In this document: positions 16,261 to 24,011 of the stretch, piece after piece | Layout of the letters: each line of letters begins with the position of its first letter | Numbering within the stretch: position 1 is the stretch's first letter | Assembly (NCBI GenBank): GCA_964565665.1 | Contig: CAZMFZ010000033.1 | Location: 1-29,502 of the forward strand | From: CAZMFZ01 sp964565665 | Lineage (GTDB): Bacteria > Bacteroidota > Bacteroidia > Cytophagales > UBA9547 | Length of the DNA stretch: 29,502 nucleotides | Reading direction: 5' to 3' | Notes under the pieces: model-generated | What the model was told of the DNA's origin: nothing | Database searches by the model: none | Seen by the model: the letters and a program-made list of their open reading frames with translations, nothing else | Made by a program: the position numbers and the translations under genes

Positions 16261-17529
16261 GTGAAAATTAATTTACCAATTGTGTTTGTACTGTGCCTGC
16301 TTTGTGCAGCATGCAGCAAATCTAAATCTTCTGGGGGCATATCGCCATCAGCACTAATACCTGATCCAAGCACCACAGATTTTTCTGCCATCAATGCCTA
16401 TTTCGACCGAGGGTTTGCAGCCGCTATTTCTTATCAAAACAGAGATACATCCCTAAAAGCCGCCCATGGCAAACCTGTATTGTTAATAAAAGAATTGGTA
16501 CAGAAAAGAGGTAAAGCATTAGCATATCCTGAATCGATAGAGCCCTCTCGGCAAGCCCCTTCTACTTTTCCAGTGCCTTCTGCTGTGCATGGGGATGTGC
16601 CATTATTCTCTGCTTACGATGGTGGCTATATACATATTTTCAATGGCTTTAATAAATCGTATAGCGACAATGTAGGTGAAGGCAAGCTGCCACGCCATAT
16701 TGAATTGGTGTATGTATGTCGAAAATATCCTACTACAATTCAGGAACAATTTCATGCTGGATATGGCTTTCCGGTATATAAGTTTGGAGATAAAGGAAGT
16801 GCAGTAATGGGCATTTCTAAGTTTGTAGAATTCACCACCAAAACTGCAGACAAAGCTGGAAATTTTGAAGATTTAGAATGTGTAATCATTAACGAAGTAT
16901 ACTATAATGATGGCACAGGCAAAGGCGAAATATTCTTAACCGATAGCCGGGGCGATTTAATAAGCCAAGGTACTTTTAATGAGTTGAATGCCACTGGAGG
17001 GCCACAATACATACAAAATGCTACCGTAGGAGCAGGCGGACATCCTATTAATCACGATTTCTTTGGAATGTGGTATACTTTGGGCAGGGTGCTTACTCCA
17101 GAGAAAAGAGCAGAGGTAATTGCAAAGCTCAAACAGATATATCCTGTAGGTAAAATGCCTGATAAACCCTATTGCCTACCTGTGTTGAAATGGAACAGCA
17201 GCAAAAAATCGTTTGATGCAACGCTCAATTACAAACCCGGCTCAAGTGGAGCCCCTATTGATTCTGCCCGCACTATTGTGAGATGGTACTATGGGAATAA
17301 AAGAGGTGGAGAAGTGAAAGAAACAGGCAATCACCTCGATGAACAAGATTTGATAGCAACCACAGATGGCCGCACATTATCGCTGGTAAGGGCTTCTTAT
17401 TCTTCCAAATTCCCCAATACCCCCCTCATAAATGATAGAAACATTGTAAACGTAGGCGTAGTGGTATATGATACGCAAGGCAATTACTGGAGTGAAGTTT
17501 CGGCAGTACCACTAGCCGATAGCAAATAG
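16261..17529 (+). CDS. Putative lipoprotein of unknown function
   Basis: This 422-residue protein has a signal sequence (MKINLPIVFVLCLLCAACSK) with a lipobox-like LCAAC ending at Cys18, followed by Ser/Lys/Gly-rich residues. It is therefore likely attached to the outer membrane or exported. The -3 residue is Cys, which is unusual for a lipobox. The body looks like a folded beta-rich protein (DGGYIHIFNGF, DLECVIINEVYYNDGTG, IFLTDSRGDLISQG), then a helical ALTPEKRAEVIAKLKQIYP-like segment (about 280-300) and a last Ig-like or beta part from about 320 (TIVRWYYGNKRGG, NVGVVVYDTQGNYWSEV). I do not recognise a named family. The start is GTG, supported by the promoter 30 bases upstream and by the signal sequence. 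It is monocistronic, with a terminator after it. Confidence 0.75.
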   Translation: MKINLPIVFVLCLLCAACSKSKSSGGISPSALIPDPSTTDFSAINAYFDRGFAAAISYQNRDTSLKAAHGKPVLLIKELVQKRGKALAYPESIEPSRQAPSTFPVPSAVHGDVPLFSAYDGGYIHIFNGFNKSYSDNVGEGKLPRHIELVYVCRKYPTTIQEQFHAGYGFPVYKFGDKGSAVMGISKFVEFTTKTADKAGNFEDLECVIINEVYYNDGTGKGEIFLTDSRGDLISQGTFNELNATGGPQYIQNATVGAGGHPINHDFFGMWYTLGRVLTPEKRAEVIAKLKQIYPVGKMPDKPYCLPVLKWNSSKKSFDATLNYKPGSSGAPIDSARTIVRWYYGNKRGGEVKETGNHLDEQDLIATTDGRTLSLVRASYSSKFPNTPLINDRNIVNVGVVVYDTQGNYWSEVSAVPLADSK

Positions 17530-17541
17530 AACCTAAAGCAA

Positions 17542-17574
17542 AAAAGTCTCCTAAGTAATACTTCTGAGACTTTT
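17542..17574. terminator. Bidirectional Rho-independent terminator
   Basis: AAAAGTCTC (17542-17550) and GAGACTTTT (17566-17574) form a 9-bp perfect stem with a 15-base loop, bounded by A-tract on the left and T-tract on the right. It lies between two convergent genes, 13 bases after the lipoprotein stop and 24 bases beyond the end of rocD, so it can serve both. Confidence 0.75.
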
Positions 17575-17597
17575 CGTTAATGCCAAATAATAAAAGG

Positions 17598-18833
17598 CTA
17601 CACAAATTCCATTATTGATTCCTCTATAATATCGGCACATTCATGAATTTGGTCTTCGGTAATGACCAATGGAGGAGCAAATCGGATAATATTGCCGTGG
17701 GTAGGCTTAGCAAGCAGCCCATTTTCGGCAAACTTCATGCACAAATCCCAAGCATTTATTTTGCTGTAATTAGGGTCGAGAATAATGGCGTTCAATAAGC
17801 CCTTTCCTCGGAAATGTTGTACATACGAAGCTTTTTCTTTGATAGCTTTTAATCTTTCTCTGAAAACAATGCCCATTTTATCGGCATTCTGTGCCAATTT
17901 TTCATCGACCAGCACATCTAAAGCAGCTTTCGCCACCGCACAAGCCAACGGGTTGCCACCGAAAGTAGAGCCATGTTCGCCTGGCTTCAGCACGTTCATT
18001 ATTTCATTGTTTGTCAATACACAAGAAACTGGCATCACACCTCCAGACAAAGCTTTCCCCAAAATCACCATATCGGGCTGCACACCTTCATGGTACGAGG
18101 CCAATAATTTGCCTGTTCTTCCAAATCCAGTTTGCACTTCATCCATCATCAAAATTACGTTGTACTTGGTACAAAGCTCTTGAATTCCCCTTATGTAGCC
18201 TTCCTGAGGCATATACACTCCCGCTTCGCCTTGGATAGGCTCCACCCAAAATCCGCATACATTCGGGTTTTGAAAGGCATTTTCAACTGCAGCCAAATCA
18301 TCGTAAGGTATAATTTGGTACCCAGGCATGAAAGGGCCAAAGTTGTTGCGAGCGTCAGGGTCGGTTGAAGCAGAAATTATTCCAATGGTTCTGCCATGAA
18401 AATTGCGTTCTACAGCTACGATAATTGCTTGGTCTGTCGGGATTCCTTTCACTTGATAACCCCATTTGCGAGCGAGTTTTATAGCTGTTTCGTTGGCTTC
18501 GGCACCCGAATTCATCATCAGTACTTTGTCGAAACCAAAGAGGTCGCAAATATACTTTTCAAATTCTCCCAATTTGTTGTTATAAAACGCCCGAGAGGTA
18601 AGGGTGAGTTTTTGTGCTTGCTCCACTAGAGCATTTATAATGCGAGGATGACAATGTCCCTGATTTACAGCACTATAAGCTGATAGAAAATCGAAATATC
18701 GTTTTCCTTCTACATCCCAAAGAAACACACCTTCGCCTCTTTCAAGCACTACTGGCAACGGGTGGTAGTTGTGAGCACCATAGATATCTTCTAGTTGAAT
18801 GGCTTGTTGTGAAGCCGAAATTGTTAATTCCAT
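17598..18833 (-). CDS. rocD: Ornithine aminotransferase
   Basis: This 411-residue class III PLP aminotransferase matches ornithine-oxo-acid transaminase from end to end. Residues NSGAEANETAIKLARKWGY (108-126), DEVQTGFGRTG (231-241) and the PLP lysine Lys260 in ILGKALSGG are all present, and YGAHNYHPLPVVL (18-30) is the ornithine-specific opening that separates it from ArgD. It converts ornithine and 2-oxoglutarate to glutamate 5-semialdehyde and glutamate. The product is the substrate of the PruA enzyme encoded 1 kb upstream on the same strand. This places it near the end of the arginine degradation route built by the genes to its right. Decayed toxin-antitoxin genes separate it from pruA. 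A C-rich hairpin lies in its leader. Confidence 0.95.
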   Translation of the reverse strand: MELTISASQQAIQLEDIYGAHNYHPLPVVLERGEGVFLWDVEGKRYFDFLSAYSAVNQGHCHPRIINALVEQAQKLTLTSRAFYNNKLGEFEKYICDLFGFDKVLMMNSGAEANETAIKLARKWGYQVKGIPTDQAIIVAVERNFHGRTIGIISASTDPDARNNFGPFMPGYQIIPYDDLAAVENAFQNPNVCGFWVEPIQGEAGVYMPQEGYIRGIQELCTKYNVILMMDEVQTGFGRTGKLLASYHEGVQPDMVILGKALSGGVMPVSCVLTNNEIMNVLKPGEHGSTFGGNPLACAVAKAALDVLVDEKLAQNADKMGIVFRERLKAIKEKASYVQHFRGKGLLNAIILDPNYSKINAWDLCMKFAENGLLAKPTHGNIIRFAPPLVITEDQIHECADIIEESIMEFV

Positions 18834-18841
18834 AATAATTG

Positions 18842-18865
18842 AAGCCCCAAACCCCGAAGGGGCTT
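18842..18865. repeat. C-rich hairpin in the rocD leader
   Basis: AAGCCCC and GGGGCTT form 7-bp arms around a 10-base loop, 9 bases before the rocD start on the minus strand. On the plus strand it is followed by TTTATTT. It looks like one of the dispersed CCCC-GGGG palindromes (see also 13499, 25129 and about 26300). In the rocD mRNA it would lie close to the ribosome binding region and could affect initiation; this is only inference. The rest of the 262 bases to 19095 holds no supported gene. Confidence 0.5.
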
Positions 18866-19095
18866 TTATTTAAATGTTTATGAATATCCTTAGGGTAAAT
18901 AGAGCCGGGCTCAAGGATTGTGGGTAATGATAATTATGTTTTTAAAATTAGAATACTGCAATAAACGGCATTCATCATTTGCACTTACATAAATCCTTTG
19001 GCCCATTCGGTGAGTTTGTGGAAAAACTGAAAAGCACCTGACCCTGAGGGAGAAAAACGCAAAAAATTGAAATTGCAGAATTTACCGTTCAATAT

Positions 19096-19493
19096 CTAAT
19101 TAATAATTTTTAACCCAAATTCTATATAAACCTCAAACTTTTTGTCTCTCGACATAAGTGTATAATTGTTTTTGATACACTGCCATATTAACATACGATC
19201 AAATGGGTCTTTATGGTTTGGTACAGAGGGTAATTTATGATATGTGGCAATTTCAATTGCATTTAATCCAATGTACGTAACTCCAGAATTCTCACATAGC
19301 TCTTTTACCATTCGGGAGTAAAATTCGCAGAAATAAATTTGTTTAAACCAAACTTGATTGAAAGTTACCATCAACTAATTCCACTGTACAAAAATAAATA
19401 TTCTCGACTGTGAATTATATTTTTCTCCGCAATTGGTAATTTATTTGGTTCAAAAAACATCCATAATAAAATATGAGTATCAATAAGTATCAT
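19096..19493 (-). pseudogene. Decayed PIN-domain toxin (VapC-like)
   Basis: The ATG at 19493 opens MILIDTHILLWMFFEPNKL, the first PIN strand with its metal-binding Asp5. In the same frame the text continues to SGIS, then TGA, W, TAA, LSIKFGLNKF. This matches the conserved SxxSLWE(I/L)xIKxxLGKF block if TGA replaces a Leu codon and TAA replaces the Glu codon. A later single missing base shifts the frame to EFYSRMVKELCENSG and on to HKDPFDRMLIWQC, SRDKKF and the end at 19096. One added base gives 133 codons, the normal length for these RNases. So the toxin has two nonsense changes, one at the acidic catalytic site, and a frameshift. It directly follows the antitoxin (TAAATG). Confidence 0.75.
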
Positions 19494-19744
19494 TTAATCA
19501 ATATTAAATAGCTCTTTAAGTTCTGCATCTGTGAATGCAAAATTTTCATTTATTTCAACTTTGGCTCCCATCTTGGCTCCTAAACCTAGTGTAATTTTTT
19601 TCCTTTATATTCTGAAGGAGGTACGAAATATCCTTTTACTTCATTGTTTTTCCCGAAAGTGACTTGGATAATTTCTCCTTTATCCAAACTTTTAAGTATG
19701 GAAGAGAAATTGGCCTTAAACTCAGCTACTTGTAAAGTTTTCAT
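19494..19744 (-). pseudogene. Phd/YefM-type antitoxin with a homopolymer frameshift
   Basis: The ATG at 19744 gives MKTLQVAEFKANFSSILKSL, the standard Phd/YefM antitoxin opening (dimer and DNA-binding part), then VPPSEYKGKK. At a run of seven A (plus-strand T7 at 19597-19603) the frame is lost and a stop follows three codons later. Adding one base restores ITLGLGAKMGAKVEI and the acidic tail FTDAELKELFNID, for 83 residues in total, a typical length. The stop of the restored frame abuts the toxin ATG. The tail is the toxin-binding part, so the mutated protein could still bind DNA but not neutralise a toxin. The lesion could be real or a sequencing error at the homopolymer. Confidence 0.75.
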
Positions 19745-19822
19745 CTTTTGCTCTTAATGATTAATCAAAAATAACTTTTGCTTAACAACTTGTCAAGTAA
19801 AAGTTATTTTTGACCAATTAAC

Positions 19823-21436
19823 TTATCCTAAAAACGGGTAGCGATAATCTTTCGGACTTAGCAGTAATTCTTTAATTGTACGTGGCGAAACCCATCTTAA
19901 TAAATTCAGCATTGAACCAGATTTATCGTTCGTCCCACTCATTCTTGCCCCTCCAAATGGCTGCTGGCCCACTACTGCTCCTGTCGATTTGTCGTTGACA
20001 TAGAAATTGCCCGAAGAATTTCTCAACGCATTGGTAGCTATTTCGATGGCTTTTCTGTCTTGGGCTATGATGGCTCCCGTGAGTGAATATGGCGAGGTGT
20101 CGTCTGCCAGTTTTAATATAGCTTCAAAGCTTTCATTTTCGTAAACATAGATAGTGAGTACAGGCCCGAATATTTCTTCCACCATAGTCAAAGATTTTGG
20201 GTCGGTGGTTAAAATAACTGTGGGTGCTATGAAATAACCTGTTTCATGGTTGTAAGTGCCTCCTGCAATGATAGTATTGTTTGGGTTTGCCCTAGCCTTT
20301 TCAATGTAATCGGTAATTTTTGTAAAAGATTTCTTGTCTATTACAGCATTCATAAAACAGGAGAAATCTTCTGTAGAGCCTTGTTTTATTGTTTTTAATT
20401 CTGCCTCCATGATTTTCCAAGTTTCACCCCAAAGGCTTGAAGGAATATAAGCACGCGATGAAGCTGAACACTTTTGGCCTTGATATTCAAACGAACCACG
20501 AATAAGAGCTGTAGCGAGTATTTTCACATCTGCGCTTTGGTGGGCTATTACAAAGTCTTTTCCACCAGTTTCGCCCACTATGCGAGGATAAGACTTATAA
20601 ATATCTAGATTATTGGCAATGGTTTTCCAAATGGTTTTGAAAACAGCAGTGGAGCCGGTGAAGTGGATACCTGCAAAATCAGGGTGGGAGAAAACGATGT
20701 TTCCTATCATTGGTCCATCGCCATACACCGTGTTGATAACACCATTGGGCAAGCCAGCTTCTTTCAAAATTTCAATAATGATAGATGCAGAATATATTTG
20801 GGTATCGGCAGGCTTCCATAGTACTACATTGCCCATCAAGGCACAAACAGTGGGTAAATTTCCGGCAATGGCGGTGAAATTAAAAGGGGTAAGTGCATAA
20901 ATAAAACCTTCTAGAGGGCGATATTCCATCCTATTCCACACATTTGGACTCGATATAGGCTGTATTTTGTAGATTTCATTGGCAAAATATACATTGTAAC
21001 GCAAAAAATCTGCAAACTCACAAGCCGCATCTATCTCTGCCTGATAAGCCGATTTGGATTGACAAAGCATGGTGGCAGCATTGATTTTGTATCGATAAGG
21101 ACCAGCCACTAGGTCGGCAGCTTTCAGAAAAATCGCTGCTTTTTGTTCCCAAGCCATATTTTCCCAACTTTCCTTGGTAGCCAAAGCGTTTGCAATGGAT
21201 TTTTTTATGTGGCTTTCGTCAGCCAAATGGAAATGTCCTAAAGTATGGGCAATTTCATGAGGCGGACGGATAGCAATTGTATTGGCAGTACGGATTTCTT
21301 CGCTACCAATATAAAGTGGAATATCCTTTTGAACCGATTTAGCTTCTTTTAAAGCCAGCTGTAAGCCTTCACGTTCTGGAGTGTTTGGCGCGTATGCATA
21401 TACTGGTTCGTTTATGGGAGTGGGGATGGTAATCAC
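19823..21436 (-). CDS. pruA: L-glutamate gamma-semialdehyde (1-pyrroline-5-carboxylate) dehydrogenase
   Basis: This 537-residue aldehyde dehydrogenase fits the P5C dehydrogenase group that occurs alone rather than fused to proline dehydrogenase. The catalytic pair is Glu289 (VGETGGKD) and Cys323 (GQKCSASSR). ALTPFNFTAIAGNLP (181-195) and HFTGSTAVF (258-266) form the NAD-binding region, and FGPVLTIYVY and NDKSTGAVVGQQPFGGARMSGT close the active site as in PruA. It oxidises glutamate semialdehyde to glutamate with NAD+. It accepts the product of RocD, so the two complete ornithine to glutamate conversion. The gene begins 22 bases after the antitoxin-like gene 21459-21797, so it could be read from the same transcript. 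Confidence 0.95.
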   Translation of the reverse strand: MITIPTPINEPVYAYAPNTPEREGLQLALKEAKSVQKDIPLYIGSEEIRTANTIAIRPPHEIAHTLGHFHLADESHIKKSIANALATKESWENMAWEQKAAIFLKAADLVAGPYRYKINAATMLCQSKSAYQAEIDAACEFADFLRYNVYFANEIYKIQPISSPNVWNRMEYRPLEGFIYALTPFNFTAIAGNLPTVCALMGNVVLWKPADTQIYSASIIIEILKEAGLPNGVINTVYGDGPMIGNIVFSHPDFAGIHFTGSTAVFKTIWKTIANNLDIYKSYPRIVGETGGKDFVIAHQSADVKILATALIRGSFEYQGQKCSASSRAYIPSSLWGETWKIMEAELKTIKQGSTEDFSCFMNAVIDKKSFTKITDYIEKARANPNNTIIAGGTYNHETGYFIAPTVILTTDPKSLTMVEEIFGPVLTIYVYENESFEAILKLADDTSPYSLTGAIIAQDRKAIEIATNALRNSSGNFYVNDKSTGAVVGQQPFGGARMSGTNDKSGSMLNLLRWVSPRTIKELLLSPKDYRYPFLG

Positions 21437-21458
21437 TTACTTTGGTATTTAATTGGCG

Positions 21459-21797
21459 CTACTTGTTTATAAAGTTGTGTTTGATTAGATAGGTTTTCAT
21501 TTCGGCAACAAACTCTTCTGCATACCGGTTCATTAAAGATGGATAAAGCTGCTTTTCAAACAAAAGCTGAGAAGCTTTCAAACAATCGTCTGACATGCTG
21601 AGAAAGCCTTCCATTTTTTCTTGTGAAGTGGGAACAACTTGAATCAGTTCATTATCTTTTATTAAATGTTCATGTATAATATCGACCATTTGATTGATTA
21701 CAACGGTATTTTTATTCACCTTTAGATCTAAAAGCTGATCTACTTTATCAAGAGCTACATCGTAATCTGTTTCATTTTTTAATGTTTGAACCTTCAC
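21459..21797 (-). CDS. Putative antitoxin partner of HigB (HigA-like N-terminus only)
   Basis: This 112-residue protein starts with GTG at 21797, overlapping the stop of the HigB gene by four bases (GTGA), the position of a HigA antitoxin. The first part (VQTLKNETDYDVALDKVDQLLDL) resembles the N-terminal helix region of HigA (xxIKTExDYxxALxxIxxLxD). The rest is helical (SDDCLKASQLLFEKQLYPSL, RYAEEFVAEMKTYLIKHNF), but I cannot see the Cro/C1-type helix-turn-helix that usual HigA carries in its C-terminal half. Either this is a diverged antitoxin with another DNA-binding mode, or the HTH was replaced. The function is inferred mainly from position. The downstream pruA gene begins only 22 bases later. 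Confidence 0.55.
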   Translation of the reverse strand: MKVQTLKNETDYDVALDKVDQLLDLKVNKNTVVINQMVDIIHEHLIKDNELIQVVPTSQEKMEGFLSMSDDCLKASQLLFEKQLYPSLMNRYAEEFVAEMKTYLIKHNFINK

Positions 21798-22105
21798 GAT
21801 TTTCTATGGCTTGCAGTTTCTGCATTTATTTTATCATACCCTTTGTGTGTGCCAAACCACTTGGTTTGATTCAATTTGAACTTAAATGAAAAACTCGTTG
21901 CCAATCTATAAATATTGCCTTTAATATTAAAAATCACCCTTTCATCGGCCATCAAACTAGCATTGGTAAAAACACATTTTAATTCATTAAAATTCTTAAA
22001 GTCTAAATCTAAAATTTTATAGTACCAATTTATTAAAGCGATTTTTGCTGTCGGATACTTCAAAATATATTCATTAATCGTTCTTCGGGTAATGATGTCG
22101 AACAT
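21794..22105 (-). CDS. higB: HigB-type mRNA interferase toxin
   Basis: This 103-residue protein matches the HigB_toxin branch of the RelE superfamily. Conserved blocks are FDIITRRTINEYILKYP at the start, LINWYYKI, FTNASLMADERVIFNIKGNIYRL in the middle, and FKLNQTKWFGTHKGYDKI near the end, where the FxGTHxxYDxI motif is typical. These toxins cut mRNA on the ribosome. I chose the ATG at 22105 since the family begins with M-x-I-I-(S/T); a TTG five codons earlier is less likely. The order toxin first, antitoxin second with a four-base overlap is typical for higBA. The reading frame is intact, in contrast to the decayed toxin-antitoxin pair on the other side of pruA. Confidence 0.85.
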   Translation of the reverse strand: MFDIITRRTINEYILKYPTAKIALINWYYKILDLDFKNFNELKCVFTNASLMADERVIFNIKGNIYRLATSFSFKFKLNQTKWFGTHKGYDKINAETASHRKS

Positions 22106-22276
22106 TTTAAAAATACACAAAGTTTACTATTGGCAAACAAATATACTAGCTAGGCAAAGCATATTACCATGATCTGCCTCCAATAAAACCCGAGATAAAA
22201 GCGAATTTTCTGCGCATCTGAAAAGTATTCTGCTTTATTATCATGCAAACAATTTAATTATGTGCCTATCCAAATT

Positions 22277-23533
22277 TTACTCCCTCCAAATCGGAAATGT
22301 CAAACAGTGTGTGCCACCTCTGGCTCTGGAAAGCTCGTTTGATGGAATTACAATTAATGTTTGGGTTAAAGTATCTGGATCTAATTCGCCTGACTTAAAT
22401 TTCTTTAATAAATTCTCTGCTCTTACCACATTGTAACCAGCTTTTTCTATGGCTTTGGTGGTGTATTTGTTCCTATCGTAAGTAACAGCAACTCCGGGCT
22501 TGATAGCAAAGAGATTACAGCCATCTGTCCACTGCTCACGCTCGGCATGTGGAGTTTTACCACCTCCGCATTCGATGAATTCCATGTTTGGCTTGATTTC
22601 AACAAGTAAGTCTTTGAGAGATTTGTAAACAAGTGGTTTCTCTTTGCCTTTCTGATACCGTTTTACTTTTAGTTTATTATCTGCTAAAATCAATGGGGCA
22701 AATACTACACAAACATTTTCATCAATTCTTGTGAAAATTGTGTCTAAGTGCATGCAGTATCTTTCACGGGGTATTTCTACCATGCTCACGTTGTCAATGG
22801 CACCTTTCTTGAAGATAATATCTTTCATTTTCTCGAATGCATACTTGGTAGTGCGTTCGCTTACGCCAATTAACAGATGGTTCTCTCCGAAAGTCATTAC
22901 GTCTCCGCCCTCGATAGCAAGCTCGTTGATGAAGGAATTGCTCAGGTTTTCAATTAACTCGTCTTTATCGTTAGATAGTTGGATGATGCGATTATGTTCA
23001 TTTACCCCGGCAAATACCTTGCTATTGTGATACACATACCAACTCAAAATGCTTTCCCTGCATCTTGCTCTTTTCATGGCTTGGGTAACAAGAATGTGAT
23101 TGCCCACAATAACTCCAATATCGCGACAGAATATATAATTGGACATAGGAGAGAATACCACTTTTTTAGAGGCCTTCACAATACCTGTAATGAGGGTATA
23201 AGCCAGATTTTTGGCATTCATAGCAAGTAAGCGAGCTTCTAATTCAGATTTCCCCTCAAATTCACAAACTGTTTTGATGAGCTCAATCTTTACTTTCTCA
23301 TTTTCACAGATTTCTTCAACAAGATTTTGAATATCAATCACATTTTCGATACCAACAAAGGCTTCCAAAACTCTGCGGAAGATGTCGTGCTCCTTTTTCA
23401 TCTTATCGAGAAAGACAATGTCTTCATAAAGATACTCTACCGCTTTATCGGGTGTAACTTGCTCGATGCCGTCATCGGGAGAATGAACGATTATTCTTTT
23501 TAGATTGCCTATTTCTGAGTTTACTTTAATCAC
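22277..23533 (-). CDS. arcA: Arginine deiminase
   Basis: This 418-residue enzyme of the guanidino-group-modifying superfamily matches arginine deiminase over its whole length. It opens VNSEIGNLKRIIVHSPDDG and shows FCRDIGV (135-141), EGGD (208-211), MHLDTIFT (His262, Asp264) and the nucleophile Cys410 in GGTHCLTFP. It hydrolyses arginine to citrulline and ammonia. The usual sequence FTRDP is FCRDI here and GGPRCMS is GGTHCLT, so it is a divergent member, but all catalytic residues are kept. No ornithine carbamoyltransferase or carbamate kinase is in the window; the neighbouring CtlX-type hydrolase may take over. The start is GTG at 23533, within the end of the frameshifted four-helix-bundle gene. 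Confidence 0.85.
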   Translation of the reverse strand: MIKVNSEIGNLKRIIVHSPDDGIEQVTPDKAVEYLYEDIVFLDKMKKEHDIFRRVLEAFVGIENVIDIQNLVEEICENEKVKIELIKTVCEFEGKSELEARLLAMNAKNLAYTLITGIVKASKKVVFSPMSNYIFCRDIGVIVGNHILVTQAMKRARCRESILSWYVYHNSKVFAGVNEHNRIIQLSNDKDELIENLSNSFINELAIEGGDVMTFGENHLLIGVSERTTKYAFEKMKDIIFKKGAIDNVSMVEIPRERYCMHLDTIFTRIDENVCVVFAPLILADNKLKVKRYQKGKEKPLVYKSLKDLLVEIKPNMEFIECGGGKTPHAEREQWTDGCNLFAIKPGVAVTYDRNKYTTKAIEKAGYNVVRAENLLKKFKSGELDPDTLTQTLIVIPSNELSRARGGTHCLTFPIWRE

Positions 23534-23892
23534 GATTGCTATAATTATTAATTATGTTGGATTTGAGCCTAATTATGATGCTCTTTAAGAATTTTGATGA
23601 TAGAATGCCAATGAATTGTTTATTGCTTATATATTCGGTTATATTGCGTAGTTCAAGCCCAATATAAGATTTCATCTTCTTCTTTTTGGGCAATCGATAG
23701 CTTATAGAAAAAGTCTGCTTTACTCTCTGCATTGATAGCTTCCCTTGCATTGGCTCCGATTGAAGTTCCTGACCTTAATAATTGCTTACAAAGCACGTAT
23801 TCCCTTTTATTTTCAAACAAGTATTTATAAAGATTGACAATTGTGACCGCAAATTCAAAGCTTTTATCTTTAACACTGTTTTGTTTCTTCAT
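23526..23892 (-). pseudogene. Four-helix-bundle protein (23S rRNA intervening-sequence type), frameshifted
   Basis: The ATG at 23892 opens KDKSFEFAVTIVNLYKYLFE, then LCKQLLRSGTSIGANAREA and SKADFFYKLSIAQKEEDEILYW, which is the four-helix-bundle IVP family (helices 1-3). The frame then stops at TGA. In the next frame, right from the same place, the rest appears: LELRNITEYISNKQFIGIL and a final helix. The lesion is one extra G in GGG at 23658-23660 (plus-strand CCC). Removing it gives YWLELRNITEY and a protein of 121 residues, the normal length. Such proteins are encoded in rRNA intervening sequences or singly between genes; here it is between genes. Its end overlaps the start of the arginine deiminase by eight bases. 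A sequencing error is possible. Confidence 0.75.
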
Positions 23893-24011
23893 ATCAATAT
23901 ACTAACCAGTGCTTACCTGTTTAAATGTTTTCGAATTGGTTAAAATAGAATTATTACAGGCGGTTATAAATCTAATTGTTGTATCCCGCATTTATAACCA
24001 CCCATTACAAA

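Noticed and set aside
18985..19095. Coding-looking minus-strand tail (FSPSGSGAFQFFHKLTEWAK) just past the PIN pseudogene
   Set aside because: Only about 36 codons, no good start, and open by chance is plausible; it could be a remnant but I cannot name a parent.
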